Origin: an uncultured Rivibacter sp.
Lineage (GTDB): Bacteria > Pseudomonadota > Gammaproteobacteria > Burkholderiales > Burkholderiaceae
DNA length: 64,000 bases
Assembly: GCA_946480925.1 (NCBI GenBank)
Contig: CAMLLU010000013.1
Location: forward strand, 1-64,000
Reading direction: 5' to 3'
Shown here in pieces: positions 1-9,705 of the stretch (positions are counted from its first letter, which is position 1; each line of letters starts with the position of its first letter). The translations under genes and the position numbers were made by a program. The notes under the pieces are model-generated. The model had not been told where the DNA came from. It saw only the letters and a list, made by a program, of their open reading frames with translations, and did no database searches.

Positions 1-39
1 CCAGCGTCCGGGCTGCAGCTTGAGTCGACGCACGGTATT

Positions 40-1614
40 TCAGCAGCCTGCTAGGTGAGGGTGCCCATTTTTCAGAGCATGCTGCATCAAGGCGATTGTC
101 ATGGCGGATAGAAACAGGCCACGTTTGCCGGCACCATAGCTGAGGCGCCGGCGGCCATCGATGACCAGGTCACAGGCCTTCGGATCGACATGTACAGACT
201 GAATCGACGTGAACCCCCAGTCATTGAGCATCTGGCGGGCGATCGCCCCGACATCCGCGCCGTGCTGCCCGACGTTGCGAACTAGGGCCGTCTGCTTCTG
301 TTTCGTTGCCTCTTCGAGGCGCGCGATCTCCCCCGTCAGCCGAACGCTTTCATCGAAGGCGTCGATCAGCGATGAAAACCGCGTATGGGATTCAGCGAGT
401 TCGCGCGGGTCTGAGTCGAACTCAAGTTCCGCGCTACGCAGGACCGCTTTCTCTTGCTCTTCCAATGCCTTCAGCGACGCTGTAAGCCGCTGCACAACAG
501 CCGTAGCGGTGGCTAGGCGCGTTTGCTCTTGGGCTAGGGAGGGCTGCAGTCCACGGCGGAGTACGCGGATCTTTTCCGCCTCGGCCGCGATCGCATCGCG
601 ATACTTGGTCGGCGTGAGGGGCTTCGGGTTGCGGGGATCAAGGTGCTGCTCAACCGGTGTGCCGCAGAGCGGGCAAGGCGTCTCCGCCAAGGCCTGGAAG
701 AACGCGATGCCTTCGTCCGTGGCTCCGAGGCGGGCAAGGTCGCTTGAATACTTCAGGTCCAGCAGCGTGAAACGCTCACGCATCGATGTGGCGCTAGCCA
801 GTTGTGTCGTGGCGGTTGCGAGAGCGTCTCCCTCCGCGAATATCTGCAGGCGCAGTTCCTTTAGAACCGAAGAGCGCGCCTGGAGCTGCGTGGCGAACAT
901 GCCCAGCCGCTCATCAACGCGTGCCAGGGACGCAACAGCGGATGCGCGATCGATGTCCGCGGGAATTAAGCCTTGCAGGCGTGCCAGTTCCGCCTCGGCC
1001 GCCGCCAATCTGCCCTTGGCTTGGTCTTTTTCAGAGGCGCTTTTGTAGAGCTCGACTGCGGAGTCATCGAGGCCGCTCAGAAAAAGCGCGTAGGAAGAGA
1101 CGTGCTTGTCCCAGCCATGACCCTTGCCCTTTGTGGCGTCTTCGGAAATCATGCCGGGCTGGGAGAGCAGCGCCCAATGCCGAAGGTCGTCGCCGGTGAC
1201 CGGGCCCTTTTCACTTCGCTTGCGAAGCACCAGCTTTCCCGCAGCTCCCGACAGACTGACAAGAAGGTCGCCAAGATCCTGATTGATGTCTTCGAGCGGA
1301 TTGGGCGTACCGTCCGGGATCCAAAGATCGTCCATCCGCACCAGAACGCGCGCCTTGCCGCCAGACATCGCCTTGCGAACAAGGTACTCGTGCTCACCAT
1401 GCACGAAGGCGAGCTCGAGCGAGTCATACCCCTGCGACTCCGGAAAGGGTTCGAGTGTTCCGGTACCGCCGAGCAGGAACCAGATGCACTTCCAGATGTG
1501 CGACTTGCCCGTGTCGCTGGGGCCGCGGATAAGGGTGCGACGAGCGTCGAATACGACCTTGGCGGGCAACAGGCCCGGGCCGTGCACCGACAAGTGCTTC
1601 AGCGTTATTGCCAT
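40..1614 (-). CDS. ABC-3C system Rad50/SMC-like ATPase, 3' end lost
   Basis: This is the ATPase of a three-gene ABC-three-component (ABC-3C) conflict operon. The 524-residue product has an N-terminal Walker A (RGPSDTGKS, about residues 30-38), long coiled-coil arms, and a CPLCG zinc-hook-like motif in the middle, as in Rad50-type ATPases. A signature-like SYGAGKRG and an amphipathic helix follow near the C-terminus. The protein then ends abruptly at HPHLAGC and a stop codon. In relatives a Walker B strand of the type (V/I)(V/I)xDSPL should come next, and none of the three frames of the remaining 50 bases encodes it. The ATP-hydrolysing half-site therefore appears lost by deletion, insertion or frameshift near position 55. 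The start overlaps the end of the middle-component gene by 10 bases, so the genes are translationally coupled. Family placement is by motif and context; DUF3732 is a possible Pfam match. Confidence 0.7.
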   Translation of the reverse strand: MAITLKHLSVHGPGLLPAKVVFDARRTLIRGPSDTGKSHIWKCIWFLLGGTGTLEPFPESQGYDSLELAFVHGEHEYLVRKAMSGGKARVLVRMDDLWIPDGTPNPLEDINQDLGDLLVSLSGAAGKLVLRKRSEKGPVTGDDLRHWALLSQPGMISEDATKGKGHGWDKHVSSYALFLSGLDDSAVELYKSASEKDQAKGRLAAAEAELARLQGLIPADIDRASAVASLARVDERLGMFATQLQARSSVLKELRLQIFAEGDALATATTQLASATSMRERFTLLDLKYSSDLARLGATDEGIAFFQALAETPCPLCGTPVEQHLDPRNPKPLTPTKYRDAIAAEAEKIRVLRRGLQPSLAQEQTRLATATAVVQRLTASLKALEEQEKAVLRSAELEFDSDPRELAESHTRFSSLIDAFDESVRLTGEIARLEEATKQKQTALVRNVGQHGADVGAIARQMLNDWGFTSIQSVHVDPKACDLVIDGRRRLSYGAGKRGLFLSAMTIALMQHALKNGHPHLAGC

Positions 1615-2099
1615 AGCTGCCCCCTCGCAGTGGCGCCTTCAAATTCAGCACCCCACAGGTGGCCTTGCTGAGCAAATCTCTCGGTCATGTCTCTTGAGCT
1701 GAGGGCGGCGAAGGTGGCGGCTGCCCAACGGCACCTACCTTCCAGTTCACGCAGGTAAGGTGAAGTCAGCGCGCCGACCATGCTTCTGGCGGCGTCACCG
1801 GCGAAGTAGGTGATGCCGGTCTCATCCATGGCCACGGCGACGAGTCCACGAGTGCTCATCAGGTGCAAGCTTTGGGCGATGAGGTCGCGGCGACTCAGAT
1901 ACTCGCTGCCGCGATAGGGGACCGGCGTGTGAAGGCTGGGTGGCCCGCCGAGGTCGTCGGAATACACGATGGCGTAGTCGAGCAGCACCAGCTTTTGGAG
2001 ATCGGCGCCGGTCGGCTGCAAAGAATTGAGCAGGTACACCATCCGCACGCCCAATTCGAACGGCGAGTTGAAGGCGGCGAGGGGTTGGGGCTTCTTCAT
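1605..2099 (-). CDS. ABC-3C system middle component (MC2-like)
   Basis: Small 164-residue protein between the nuclease-CTD gene and the ATPase gene. Its N-terminus (AAFNSPFELGVRMVYLL, then LQKLVLLDYAIVYSDDLGGP) matches the pattern I associate with middle component 2 of ABC-3C systems, which is proposed to bridge the ATPase and the effector component. No catalytic motif, signal peptide or membrane segment is visible. The start is fixed by an ATGA overlap with the upstream stop (ATG at 2099-2097); a slightly longer version from 2108 is less likely. Upstream and downstream overlaps show one transcript with coupled translation. The biochemical role of the family is inferred from genome context in the literature, not from this sequence. 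Confidence 0.7.
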   Translation of the reverse strand: MKKPQPLAAFNSPFELGVRMVYLLNSLQPTGADLQKLVLLDYAIVYSDDLGGPPSLHTPVPYRGSEYLSRRDLIAQSLHLMSTRGLVAVAMDETGITYFAGDAARSMVGALTSPYLRELEGRCRWAAATFAALSSRDMTERFAQQGHLWGAEFEGATARGQLWQ

Positions 2100-3172
2100 T
2101 TGACCCACTTCAGCCTATCTCTATTGGCGAGGTGATGGCAGGTGCCGGGCAGGTCACCACCGCGAAGCTGGGGCGAAAGACGGCTCTCCTGAACCTGCAG
2201 CATCGACGCCCGTTCTACGGCCGCGTCGACCCGTTCCATGCCTGTTTTCAGCCGGAGTTGCGCGACCGTGGGGCGGACGCCCGCATAGACCATGTCCAGC
2301 AGGCGCTCGAATTCGGGCTCGTTGGGATAGATGTCCCGGCTGAACCGTTGCAGGCCTTCCGCGCAATAGAAGATCTGTCGATGCGAATCGAAGTGGTCTT
2401 CGTATTCGCTGCCCGGCAGATCGGCCAGGACGACAGGCGACGCATTGTGCTCGGTGTAGACACGCAAGAGCTCATCGACATACATCCCTTCGTGCCCCGC
2501 GGGCTGGGCTGGCATCGGATCGTCGTCGCCCCGTTCAGGCACGATGCCGAACAGGTGATAGTGGGCCGCCTTGTCGAGCGCATGCCAAGCCAGCAGCTCG
2601 TGTACCGGGCACTCGATGAAGCGATCAAAGTCGAAATCGTCGATGGCAGCCTGGACGTCAGAGGTCAGCTCGGCGGCTCTGCCTTTCATGCCGGTGTTTT
2701 CGTTCTTCCATGCATCGATGAACTTCGCCTTGAAGGCCACAGCCCCCGAGGCCATCGTGTTGTGGAGCTCGTTGCCGACAGCATGCGGGCAGCAGAAGTA
2801 GTAGAAATTTGGACGCGGGTAGGTCTTCAAGGCCAATTGCTTGAAGAACTTCGCCATCTCCGGAAATGCGTCGCTCTGCGTCAGCCCTTGCTTGTAGTGC
2901 TTGGCCTGGTACAGGTCCCAACCGTCACGCACCAACGCCGGGCCATAACGCGCCTCGATGTCGCGGCCACCGTCGCCTGCGCCGCCCAGCCGCTTGATGA
3001 CGGCATAGCGAGCGTTGCCGGGAAGAACTCGCTGGCGAGCGGCCGCCAGGATGAATTCTTCCCACTGATCGGGGTTGAGCAGAAGAACTTGCGACGATGG
3101 CTGGATGACGCCGCCCGCGGAAACGTGCTGGGTCTTCCGCGACTTGCGGGTCGTGCCTGGTTTTGGCGGCAT
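2096..3172 (-). CDS. ABC-3C effector component with PD-(D/E)xK-type nuclease domain and CTD
   Basis: First gene of the ABC-3C operon, 358 residues. Residues about 32-100 carry an Mrr-like restriction-endonuclease pattern: NPDQWEEFI, then GDGGRDIEA, then a strand with YQAKHYK, supplying the D and the QxK catalytic elements. The C-terminal half (FIECPVHELLAWHALDKAAHY, later YVDELLRVYTEHN) resembles the conserved C-terminal domain that marks effector components of ABC-3C systems. The expected action is cleavage of invading nucleic acid under control of the ATPase and middle component; this is inferred from family knowledge. It ends with an ATGA overlap to the next gene. Only a weak Shine-Dalgarno sequence precedes the ATG. 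About 130 bases separate it from the helicase gene upstream on the same strand. Confidence 0.68.
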   Translation of the reverse strand: MPPKPGTTRKSRKTQHVSAGGVIQPSSQVLLLNPDQWEEFILAAARQRVLPGNARYAVIKRLGGAGDGGRDIEARYGPALVRDGWDLYQAKHYKQGLTQSDAFPEMAKFFKQLALKTYPRPNFYYFCCPHAVGNELHNTMASGAVAFKAKFIDAWKNENTGMKGRAAELTSDVQAAIDDFDFDRFIECPVHELLAWHALDKAAHYHLFGIVPERGDDDPMPAQPAGHEGMYVDELLRVYTEHNASPVVLADLPGSEYEDHFDSHRQIFYCAEGLQRFSRDIYPNEPEFERLLDMVYAGVRPTVAQLRLKTGMERVDAAVERASMLQVQESRLSPQLRGGDLPGTCHHLANRDRLKWVK

Positions 3173-3302
3173 GGATTTGGACCTGTCCCTGGCGCGAGAT
3201 TCTCAGTTACCTCGCGGACACAGACTCTGCGGGGTAGCACGTAGTGCGGACAGTCCTCCCGTGCCTGCTTTAGGCGGGCAGGGGCATCGAGTTGCCGCCA
3301 AG

Positions 3303-6300
3303 TCAGATGACGCGGATGACCCGAAGCTTTCGCGTTGGGTGTCCAGGCACCGACAGCGTCGCCTCATCGGCGACACCAAGCCCTAGCAGAGCTTGCGCAA
3401 CTGGCGTGTCTTCGTTGAGCAGGTTCAGCCGCAGGTTGCTTGGGCTGTCCACGATCTGAACGGTGTGCGTCTCTGGGGTATCGCCGAGTACCTCATAGGT
3501 CACGCGGTCACCGACCTCGACAAACACTTCGACAGCGGCCTCTACAACGACGGCATCGGGTGCGGAAACAGGACCATCAGCGGGGACCTGTAGCGCTGGC
3601 GCCTGAAGCTCATCCACCACTAGGTCTTCGTCGCTGAAAGGCGGCGGCAACGACTGGTCGGCGAGCTGGCGCTGCTGCAAGAAGTTCAGCAGCCGCGACG
3701 TCTGGGCAGCTGGATCTGCGAACCAGTCTGTTGACCATACGCGGATGATGCGTCCACGCCATCCGAGCGACTCGAGGATCTCCTGGTGGATACGGTCTCG
3801 GTCTCGAGCGGAAAGGCTGCTGTGATACGTGACGCCATCACACTCGACGCCGGCCAAGAACTCGCCCGGGCGGTCAGGATGCCGGACGCCGATGTCGATG
3901 AAATAGCCGGCCACGCCCACTTGGGGCTGCGTGTCAAACCCTTTGGCGCGCATTGCGTCTGCTACTGCAAGCTCAAAGTCGCTGTCGGCTTCGCGGTCTG
4001 TCGCGATGGTCGTGGCTGCAGGAAGCAGGCCGGTCCGTGCATATTCCAGATACTCGCGGAACGCACGGCGGCCGAGGCTGGCCTTCTCGTCAACCTTCAC
4101 GTCGGTCGGAACCATGGAGGTGAACAAGTCGATGCGACGGCGCGCACGCGTGAACAGTACGTTGAGACGCCGCCACCCGTCGGGTCGATTGATTGGACCA
4201 AAGTATTGCGGCACGACGTTCGAGCCGGGCGGCTTGCCAAACGTCGTCGACACAAAGATGACGTCGCGTTCATCACCTTGGACGTTCTCCAAGTTCTTCA
4301 CAAAAAACTTCCAACCGGCCTTTTCGTGGCGCTCAAGGTACTCGGCCACCCCCTTCACGTCGCGTGACTTCTGGTCCAGCAAGTCTTCGATGAGTTCCCG
4401 CTGCGTCTGGTTCAGCGTGACCACGCCCAGCGACTCTTCGGGTACGGTCAGCATGTGCTCGATAACGGCATCGACGACACGCTGGGCTTCAGGCACGTTC
4501 CGACGTCCTTGATAAATGCCATTGCCGACGTAGCGGTAGTTCACGCCCAAGCGGCGATTGCGCTTGTAGGGAGAAGGGAAGACCACCAGGCGGCCGTCGT
4601 AGAACTGGGAGTTGGAGAACGCAATGAGCGACTCGTGCTTGGAACGGTAGTGCCAGCGCAGAGTCCGCACCGGCCGGTAGAGGTGCTCGCAGATTCCCAG
4701 GATGCTTTCGACGCCGTCAACAACCGCTGGCGTGTCGTCGGGGTCTTCGCCGTCTCCGTCATCGGTCAGTCGGTCGAAGAAGTTGGTCGGCGGCAACTGC
4801 TTGGGATCACCCACCACCACGAGTTGGCTGCCACGCGCAATGGCGCCGAGCGCGTCTTCCGGGCGCAACTGGGAGGCCTCGTCCATCACCACCAGATCGA
4901 ACTTCAGGTATCCCTGTTCAAGGTACTGCGCGACGGACAACGGGCCCATCATGAAGCAGGGCTTCAGCTCCTGCAGTGACTTGCCGGCGCGCTTCAGCAG
5001 TTGGCGAATGGGAACGTGGCGCTTCTGCTTCCCCGCCTCCTTGGTCAGCAGCGCGGTCTCCGTGAGGTCACCGGCTCGGCCGCTGCTCACGCCTGCCAGC
5101 GGCTTCTTCTCCCGATCAACCTTGGATGCGTACATCGCACCGTTCAGGGTAATGAGCTCTCTGTCGAGCTCCGCAAACTCGGCGCGCAGACGCTCGTGGC
5201 CAGCACCAGTGAACCGTGCGAGGTCTCGGTGCTCAGACAGGATGCCGCGCGCCAGACTGCGGTAGAAGGCGTATTCGAAGGCACGCACCAGCGACGACGG
5301 GCTCAGCTTGCCCTGCTCGGCACGTCCCAGAATCTCGCCGAGCCCAGCCTTGTGCGCCTCGTCCTTCGCCGCTTGGTACTTCGACCACGGCACCAGCGAT
5401 GCTTCAGCCGCGATAGCCTGCTGCAACCGAGCCACGGCGTCGGATGGAAGCGGTGCGCCTCCCCAGGATGGCCAATCGAGGCTGCCGCGGGCAGCGAACT
5501 CGGTCATGCTGCTTTTGTAGAGCTCGAAAGCGTCGATGCCCGCGGGCACGCATCGCGTCAAGACCTCCAATACGATCTTGGCGTCTTGTTGCAATAGCCG
5601 CTCGCCGGCCGCTGGGAGCTTGTCCGCGACACCTGCCAGCGCATCAGCCCAAGCCAGACAACTTATAAGAGCGAGCTCGTCGGTCTGAAGTCCCTGCAGC
5701 GCAGGACCGAACAGCTTCGTGAACGACGAGTCTTCGGCCACTACAGCCAACGCCTTGGCCGATTGCAGCGAAGCAGACACCGAGGCCGCAATTGAAGTCA
5801 GGGACGCGCGCGGCTTCGCATAGGGGTCAAGGCCTTGGACCACCGTAGCGACCGACTGCGCCTGCTTTTCGCGGGCAGCTAGATAAGCAGACGCTGCTGC
5901 GCTTTGGCGAAGCTGCACTGGCTTCAAGAACGCTCCGCAGGTGGAGTCGAGTTCAATCAGCGCATCAACGAAGTGCAGTGCCACTTCGGCGGAAACCTCG
6001 TCGCCCACCTCCTTGTTCAGCACGCTGGCGAGTTCACCCGCAGCGCGAGCCTTCGCCTGAATGTCCTCCGTTGACTGCTTCAGATGCTGGTAGGACAGGG
6101 GCGAGTCGGACAGCTGCAATCCGGCGCCCACGCCTGCAAGCTCCGCGGGCGCCTGGATGAGCTTGCGCAAAACGCTTTCGTTGGCCTTCAGGCGCCGACG
6201 GGCGTCCAGAAGCTCCACGGCGCGTGTCACCGACGCCACCGGCCTGACCACAGTTTTCAGCAGCGACGCACTGGTGGTCAACGTCGCTCCGTACTCCTCC

Positions 6301-9300
6301 AGCGGCTTGACGATGTCGGCGATACGGCGCACCCGTGCGAGCGCCGGGTCGACGCCCGGCAGCGATGCCGCGGCCTTCGGCAGGCCCTGCAGCTTTGCCA
6401 ACCACCCGCGGATTCGGGCTGCGTTGTTAACCAGCAGCGCGACATGGGCGTCGGGCAAGGTGAATGGGCTGACTCTGGCAGCCAGGTCTGTAGCCATCAA
6501 CTGCGGCGCGCTCGCACGCAGCCAGCTGTTCAGCCGACGGACCTTGCTGAAGTCCGTGTCCATGCCTGTGAACAAGGGACCGAGCGCCTCCCGGTACTGC
6601 ACGCTTTCTACAAACTCCTTCTGCGCGGCCTTCCAGCCGAGCACAGCGCTGAAGTGGGTCGCCATCGACGCTGCCGGCTGCTTGGCTTGCGTCTTGAAGC
6701 AGGCCTGGAACGCCGCTTTCGCGCTCCGCCAATCGCCACGCAGAAAGTTGAAGAAGCTGTCGCCTCGACGGAACACCTGCAGGTGTGCATTGAGCAACTC
6801 GTCGTCGGGCAGCGCGTCGACATGGAACGCCGCGGACACTTTGGAAGCTTTCGCCAGCACGGCCTTGTGAGCCTCCTCCGCACGGATGGCGATGTCGGGG
6901 AAATCAGCGCGCTCAAGCGCGGGACCGCGCAGCGCAAGCAGCTCCTGCGGAGCCTCCTGGAGAACTGCGAGCAGCACCTCGATGGCTTCGAGGTCGCCCT
7001 TGGTTGCTTCCACTGGGAGGGAAACGCGAGCAAAGAGGCTGGTCAGCTCCTCGGACGCCTCGCCGGCGTTCGATGTGAGGCCCGAGATTTCCCGCGATGT
7101 CTGCGTGAACTGCTCGGCCGTCCAGTCGCCCCATCCGCTCGTCGAGAGGCTGCGCAGCTCGTCCAGCGTCTGCCGGTCCGCCGGCGCTTCAGGCAGCAGG
7201 TCCGGTAGCCCACGTCCTTCGAGTAGCCCTTGAACTTCTTCAACGCGTCCCTCGAACTGGACATGGCTCAGCCGCAGGAGTTCCGAGACCTGGTCTAGCG
7301 CAGAACCCACTGCATTGGCGACGGCCTCGGCAGCTGAGGCAGCACGCAGCAGTTCGCTTGCAGGCGTCGCCAGCCAGCGCGAAGAGACCAAGTCTTCCTT
7401 CGCTGCGCGCAGTCTTGCTCGCAAAGCTTCCGCATTCGCCGGCATGACCGCCTCGACGGGGCCGAGGCTCCCCCGGGTGGCCGCGATTCCTTGAGCCGCC
7501 CGAGAAGTCAGGCGCTGCAACTCATCCAGCGAAAGTTCTGCGCCAGCGGAACTCAACGCATCCAGCCCGTTGAAGATCTCGACTGTGAGCGAATCGCCGG
7601 AAGGAAAGTCCCGACGGTTCAGCGAGGCATTGGCCTCCTCGTCCAGCTCTCGAACTCTCTGCAAAGCCTCGGCCAGCCGTTGCAGTTGAACTCTCACCTC
7701 GGGCAAATCACGGATACCCCGCGCAAACATCCGCTCAAGGAGCTCGCCATCAGCTGGTGGCATCGTCGAGGCCAGCAACTTGACGGGCTCGCCTGCACCG
7801 CGAAGCTGCCCCATGGTCCACGGGGCACAAGACAACGTTTGCTGAAGCTCATCGGCGGCCGCAGTCATCGCGGCAGCGTGAGACAGGGCTTCGTGCAAGA
7901 TGGCCAAAATCTGAAGCTCATCACCCTTGACCAGGAGGCTTGGGCGGAATCCCAGCCAAGCACATTCCTTTGGGGCGCAGCCCAGGTCCGCAAGCGCGGC
8001 CGACGCGTCGCCCAGGGTCATCCGGTGCTTGTCGACGGCGCTGCCGCTCCATGTCGCCGCGCGGGCCAACGACAGACCAGATACTCCGTCGAGCTCGTCG
8101 CCCAAAGCTTGGCGCCGGCGCTCGGCTGCCCAGAACACGTCGTGAATGGATAGGCCGAGGCTGTTCCCTGATTGAGTGCCTAGCAACTCCGCGTACCTGT
8201 TCAGTCCCGCACGGCGTTCTCTCAGCACCTCGACGCGCTTCTCGTACCCAGCAGGAGCGCGGTAGCGCTTGGCCATCCGTTCCTGGATGGCTTCGAAGAA
8301 CGGCTTCTTCTGCGTCTTGTGGCTGTGAAGCTCGAGACAGAAGTCGCCGAGGCCTGCAGCTTCCAGCCGCTGCTTGACGACTTCGAGCGCAGCGAGCTTC
8401 TCGGAGACGAACAACACCTTCTTGCCGCTGGCGATGGCGGACGCGACGATGTTCGTGATGGTCTGCGACTTGCCGGTGCCGGGCGGCCCGTTGATAACCA
8501 GGCTCTTGCCGTTCATCACGTCGATGATGGCGCTGTGCTGGGACGAGTCGGCGTCATAGATGAGCGGGAGCTCGCCATCCGCGTGGTCGTCGATGTCATA
8601 GTCCTCAGCGTGGAACTTGTCGCTCGCAGCTGCGCGGCCGCCCTCGAAGATGTCCTTGAGCAGCTCGCTGGCCAGCAGGGTCTCGGATTTGGCGGGGTCC
8701 AGGTCCGCCCAGATGGCAAGCTTGCCGAACGACAAGAAGCCCAGGGAGAGGCGCCTCTTGACGTTCCAATTCGGCCGCTTGGATACTGCCTTCTGAATCT
8801 TGGCGAAGTAGGTTTCCGGGGTGTCGTCCTCATCAAGCGCCGGAAGCTCCAGGCGGAATTGCTGACGCAGCTTCTCGCGCAGGGTGAAGTTTTCGGCCAG
8901 GTCTTCACCCGAGTGGGTGACGTCGTAAAGGTAGGTTCGCGAGTCCGCATCCAACTTGCCACGCGTGAGCGTCACCGGCACCGAAAGTAGCGGCGCGTGG
9001 ACGGCCTTCTGCGAATCCTCGCTGTCGAAATACTCCAGGAAGCCGAACATGAGATACAGCATGTTCGTGCCGGTCTCCTCGGTGACCGTGCGTGCCTCGG
9101 ACGACATCTTCCTGGCAAAGCGTTCGAGGTCGGTAGGGTATTGAAGCACCTGCAGGCCCGGTAGCCGCTTGTACGCCGTGTTGGTCGCGGACGGGCCCAC
9201 GTCGACGGATGTGCCGATGTTCAGCTCACGTGCATACATGCGAGCCTCGGGCTTCTTGCCGTTCTCGTAGCGCTGGGGCGGCGGGTCCGGCACGTAGGCC

Positions 9301-9539
9301 AGCGCGACAGACTTGCCTTCCTCCAGGCGCTCGTAGAGCAGATTGAGGTCAGGGTCGTTCGTGAACTGGAGCGAGAGCGCCTTCGGGTGCCGATAGTTCA
9401 GCAGCTTGTTCCGCATCGTCAGGTCGAGCAGCCGCGTACGCAGCCGCTCGAGCGAATCGCCCACCGACAGCTTCCCGCTGAAAAGCTCGTTAGCCAACGC
9501 TCCTGCGTCGTCAGCCTTGTAGGGATTACCCTCACTCAT
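3303..9539 (-). CDS. DUF4011 superfamily-1 helicase with MTES_1575-type nuclease and GreA/GreB-like C-terminal domain
   Basis: Very large (2078 residues) helicase-nuclease. Order of parts: DUF4011 domain at the N-terminus (RLRTRLLDLTMRNKLLNYRH), Walker A GPPGTGKS at 351-358, about 1200 residues of mostly helical insertion, then VVMDEASQL (motif II, about 1550), GDPKQLPPTNFF and the motif VI region NVLFTRARRR. After that comes a Vsr/DUF559-like nuclease domain of the REase_MTES_1575 type (IDIGV, GVECDGVTYHSS, RDRDR, GWRGRIIRVWSTDWF, from about 1860). The last 75 residues (VGDRVTYEVL to LLGLGVADEATLSVPG) look like the C-terminal fold of GreA/GreB. The start at 9539 is preceded by GGAGG at good spacing; a longer frame from 9638 has no such site. 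Such proteins occur singly or beside other defence genes. Antiphage function is inferred from family and context. Confidence 0.8.
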   Translation of the reverse strand: MSEGNPYKADDAGALANELFSGKLSVGDSLERLRTRLLDLTMRNKLLNYRHPKALSLQFTNDPDLNLLYERLEEGKSVALAYVPDPPPQRYENGKKPEARMYARELNIGTSVDVGPSATNTAYKRLPGLQVLQYPTDLERFARKMSSEARTVTEETGTNMLYLMFGFLEYFDSEDSQKAVHAPLLSVPVTLTRGKLDADSRTYLYDVTHSGEDLAENFTLREKLRQQFRLELPALDEDDTPETYFAKIQKAVSKRPNWNVKRRLSLGFLSFGKLAIWADLDPAKSETLLASELLKDIFEGGRAAASDKFHAEDYDIDDHADGELPLIYDADSSQHSAIIDVMNGKSLVINGPPGTGKSQTITNIVASAIASGKKVLFVSEKLAALEVVKQRLEAAGLGDFCLELHSHKTQKKPFFEAIQERMAKRYRAPAGYEKRVEVLRERRAGLNRYAELLGTQSGNSLGLSIHDVFWAAERRRQALGDELDGVSGLSLARAATWSGSAVDKHRMTLGDASAALADLGCAPKECAWLGFRPSLLVKGDELQILAILHEALSHAAAMTAAADELQQTLSCAPWTMGQLRGAGEPVKLLASTMPPADGELLERMFARGIRDLPEVRVQLQRLAEALQRVRELDEEANASLNRRDFPSGDSLTVEIFNGLDALSSAGAELSLDELQRLTSRAAQGIAATRGSLGPVEAVMPANAEALRARLRAAKEDLVSSRWLATPASELLRAASAAEAVANAVGSALDQVSELLRLSHVQFEGRVEEVQGLLEGRGLPDLLPEAPADRQTLDELRSLSTSGWGDWTAEQFTQTSREISGLTSNAGEASEELTSLFARVSLPVEATKGDLEAIEVLLAVLQEAPQELLALRGPALERADFPDIAIRAEEAHKAVLAKASKVSAAFHVDALPDDELLNAHLQVFRRGDSFFNFLRGDWRSAKAAFQACFKTQAKQPAASMATHFSAVLGWKAAQKEFVESVQYREALGPLFTGMDTDFSKVRRLNSWLRASAPQLMATDLAARVSPFTLPDAHVALLVNNAARIRGWLAKLQGLPKAAASLPGVDPALARVRRIADIVKPLEEYGATLTTSASLLKTVVRPVASVTRAVELLDARRRLKANESVLRKLIQAPAELAGVGAGLQLSDSPLSYQHLKQSTEDIQAKARAAGELASVLNKEVGDEVSAEVALHFVDALIELDSTCGAFLKPVQLRQSAAASAYLAAREKQAQSVATVVQGLDPYAKPRASLTSIAASVSASLQSAKALAVVAEDSSFTKLFGPALQGLQTDELALISCLAWADALAGVADKLPAAGERLLQQDAKIVLEVLTRCVPAGIDAFELYKSSMTEFAARGSLDWPSWGGAPLPSDAVARLQQAIAAEASLVPWSKYQAAKDEAHKAGLGEILGRAEQGKLSPSSLVRAFEYAFYRSLARGILSEHRDLARFTGAGHERLRAEFAELDRELITLNGAMYASKVDREKKPLAGVSSGRAGDLTETALLTKEAGKQKRHVPIRQLLKRAGKSLQELKPCFMMGPLSVAQYLEQGYLKFDLVVMDEASQLRPEDALGAIARGSQLVVVGDPKQLPPTNFFDRLTDDGDGEDPDDTPAVVDGVESILGICEHLYRPVRTLRWHYRSKHESLIAFSNSQFYDGRLVVFPSPYKRNRRLGVNYRYVGNGIYQGRRNVPEAQRVVDAVIEHMLTVPEESLGVVTLNQTQRELIEDLLDQKSRDVKGVAEYLERHEKAGWKFFVKNLENVQGDERDVIFVSTTFGKPPGSNVVPQYFGPINRPDGWRRLNVLFTRARRRIDLFTSMVPTDVKVDEKASLGRRAFREYLEYARTGLLPAATTIATDREADSDFELAVADAMRAKGFDTQPQVGVAGYFIDIGVRHPDRPGEFLAGVECDGVTYHSSLSARDRDRIHQEILESLGWRGRIIRVWSTDWFADPAAQTSRLLNFLQQRQLADQSLPPPFSDEDLVVDELQAPALQVPADGPVSAPDAVVVEAAVEVFVEVGDRVTYEVLGDTPETHTVQIVDSPSNLRLNLLNEDTPVAQALLGLGVADEATLSVPGHPTRKLRVIRVI

Positions 9540-9705
9540 TCCGCCTCCACCCGAAAAAGTGGCGCGCAATGGTTGTGTTCTCGACGTGCACGCCAAGGCG
9601 TGAGGGTAGCAAGTGCCGGGCTGCGTGTCTCGGTTCACGGGTGCTTTGGCACCCAGGTGTCCATCCCTTGTTCTACATTTCCATCAAAAGGCAGGGAGAA
9701 GCCCG

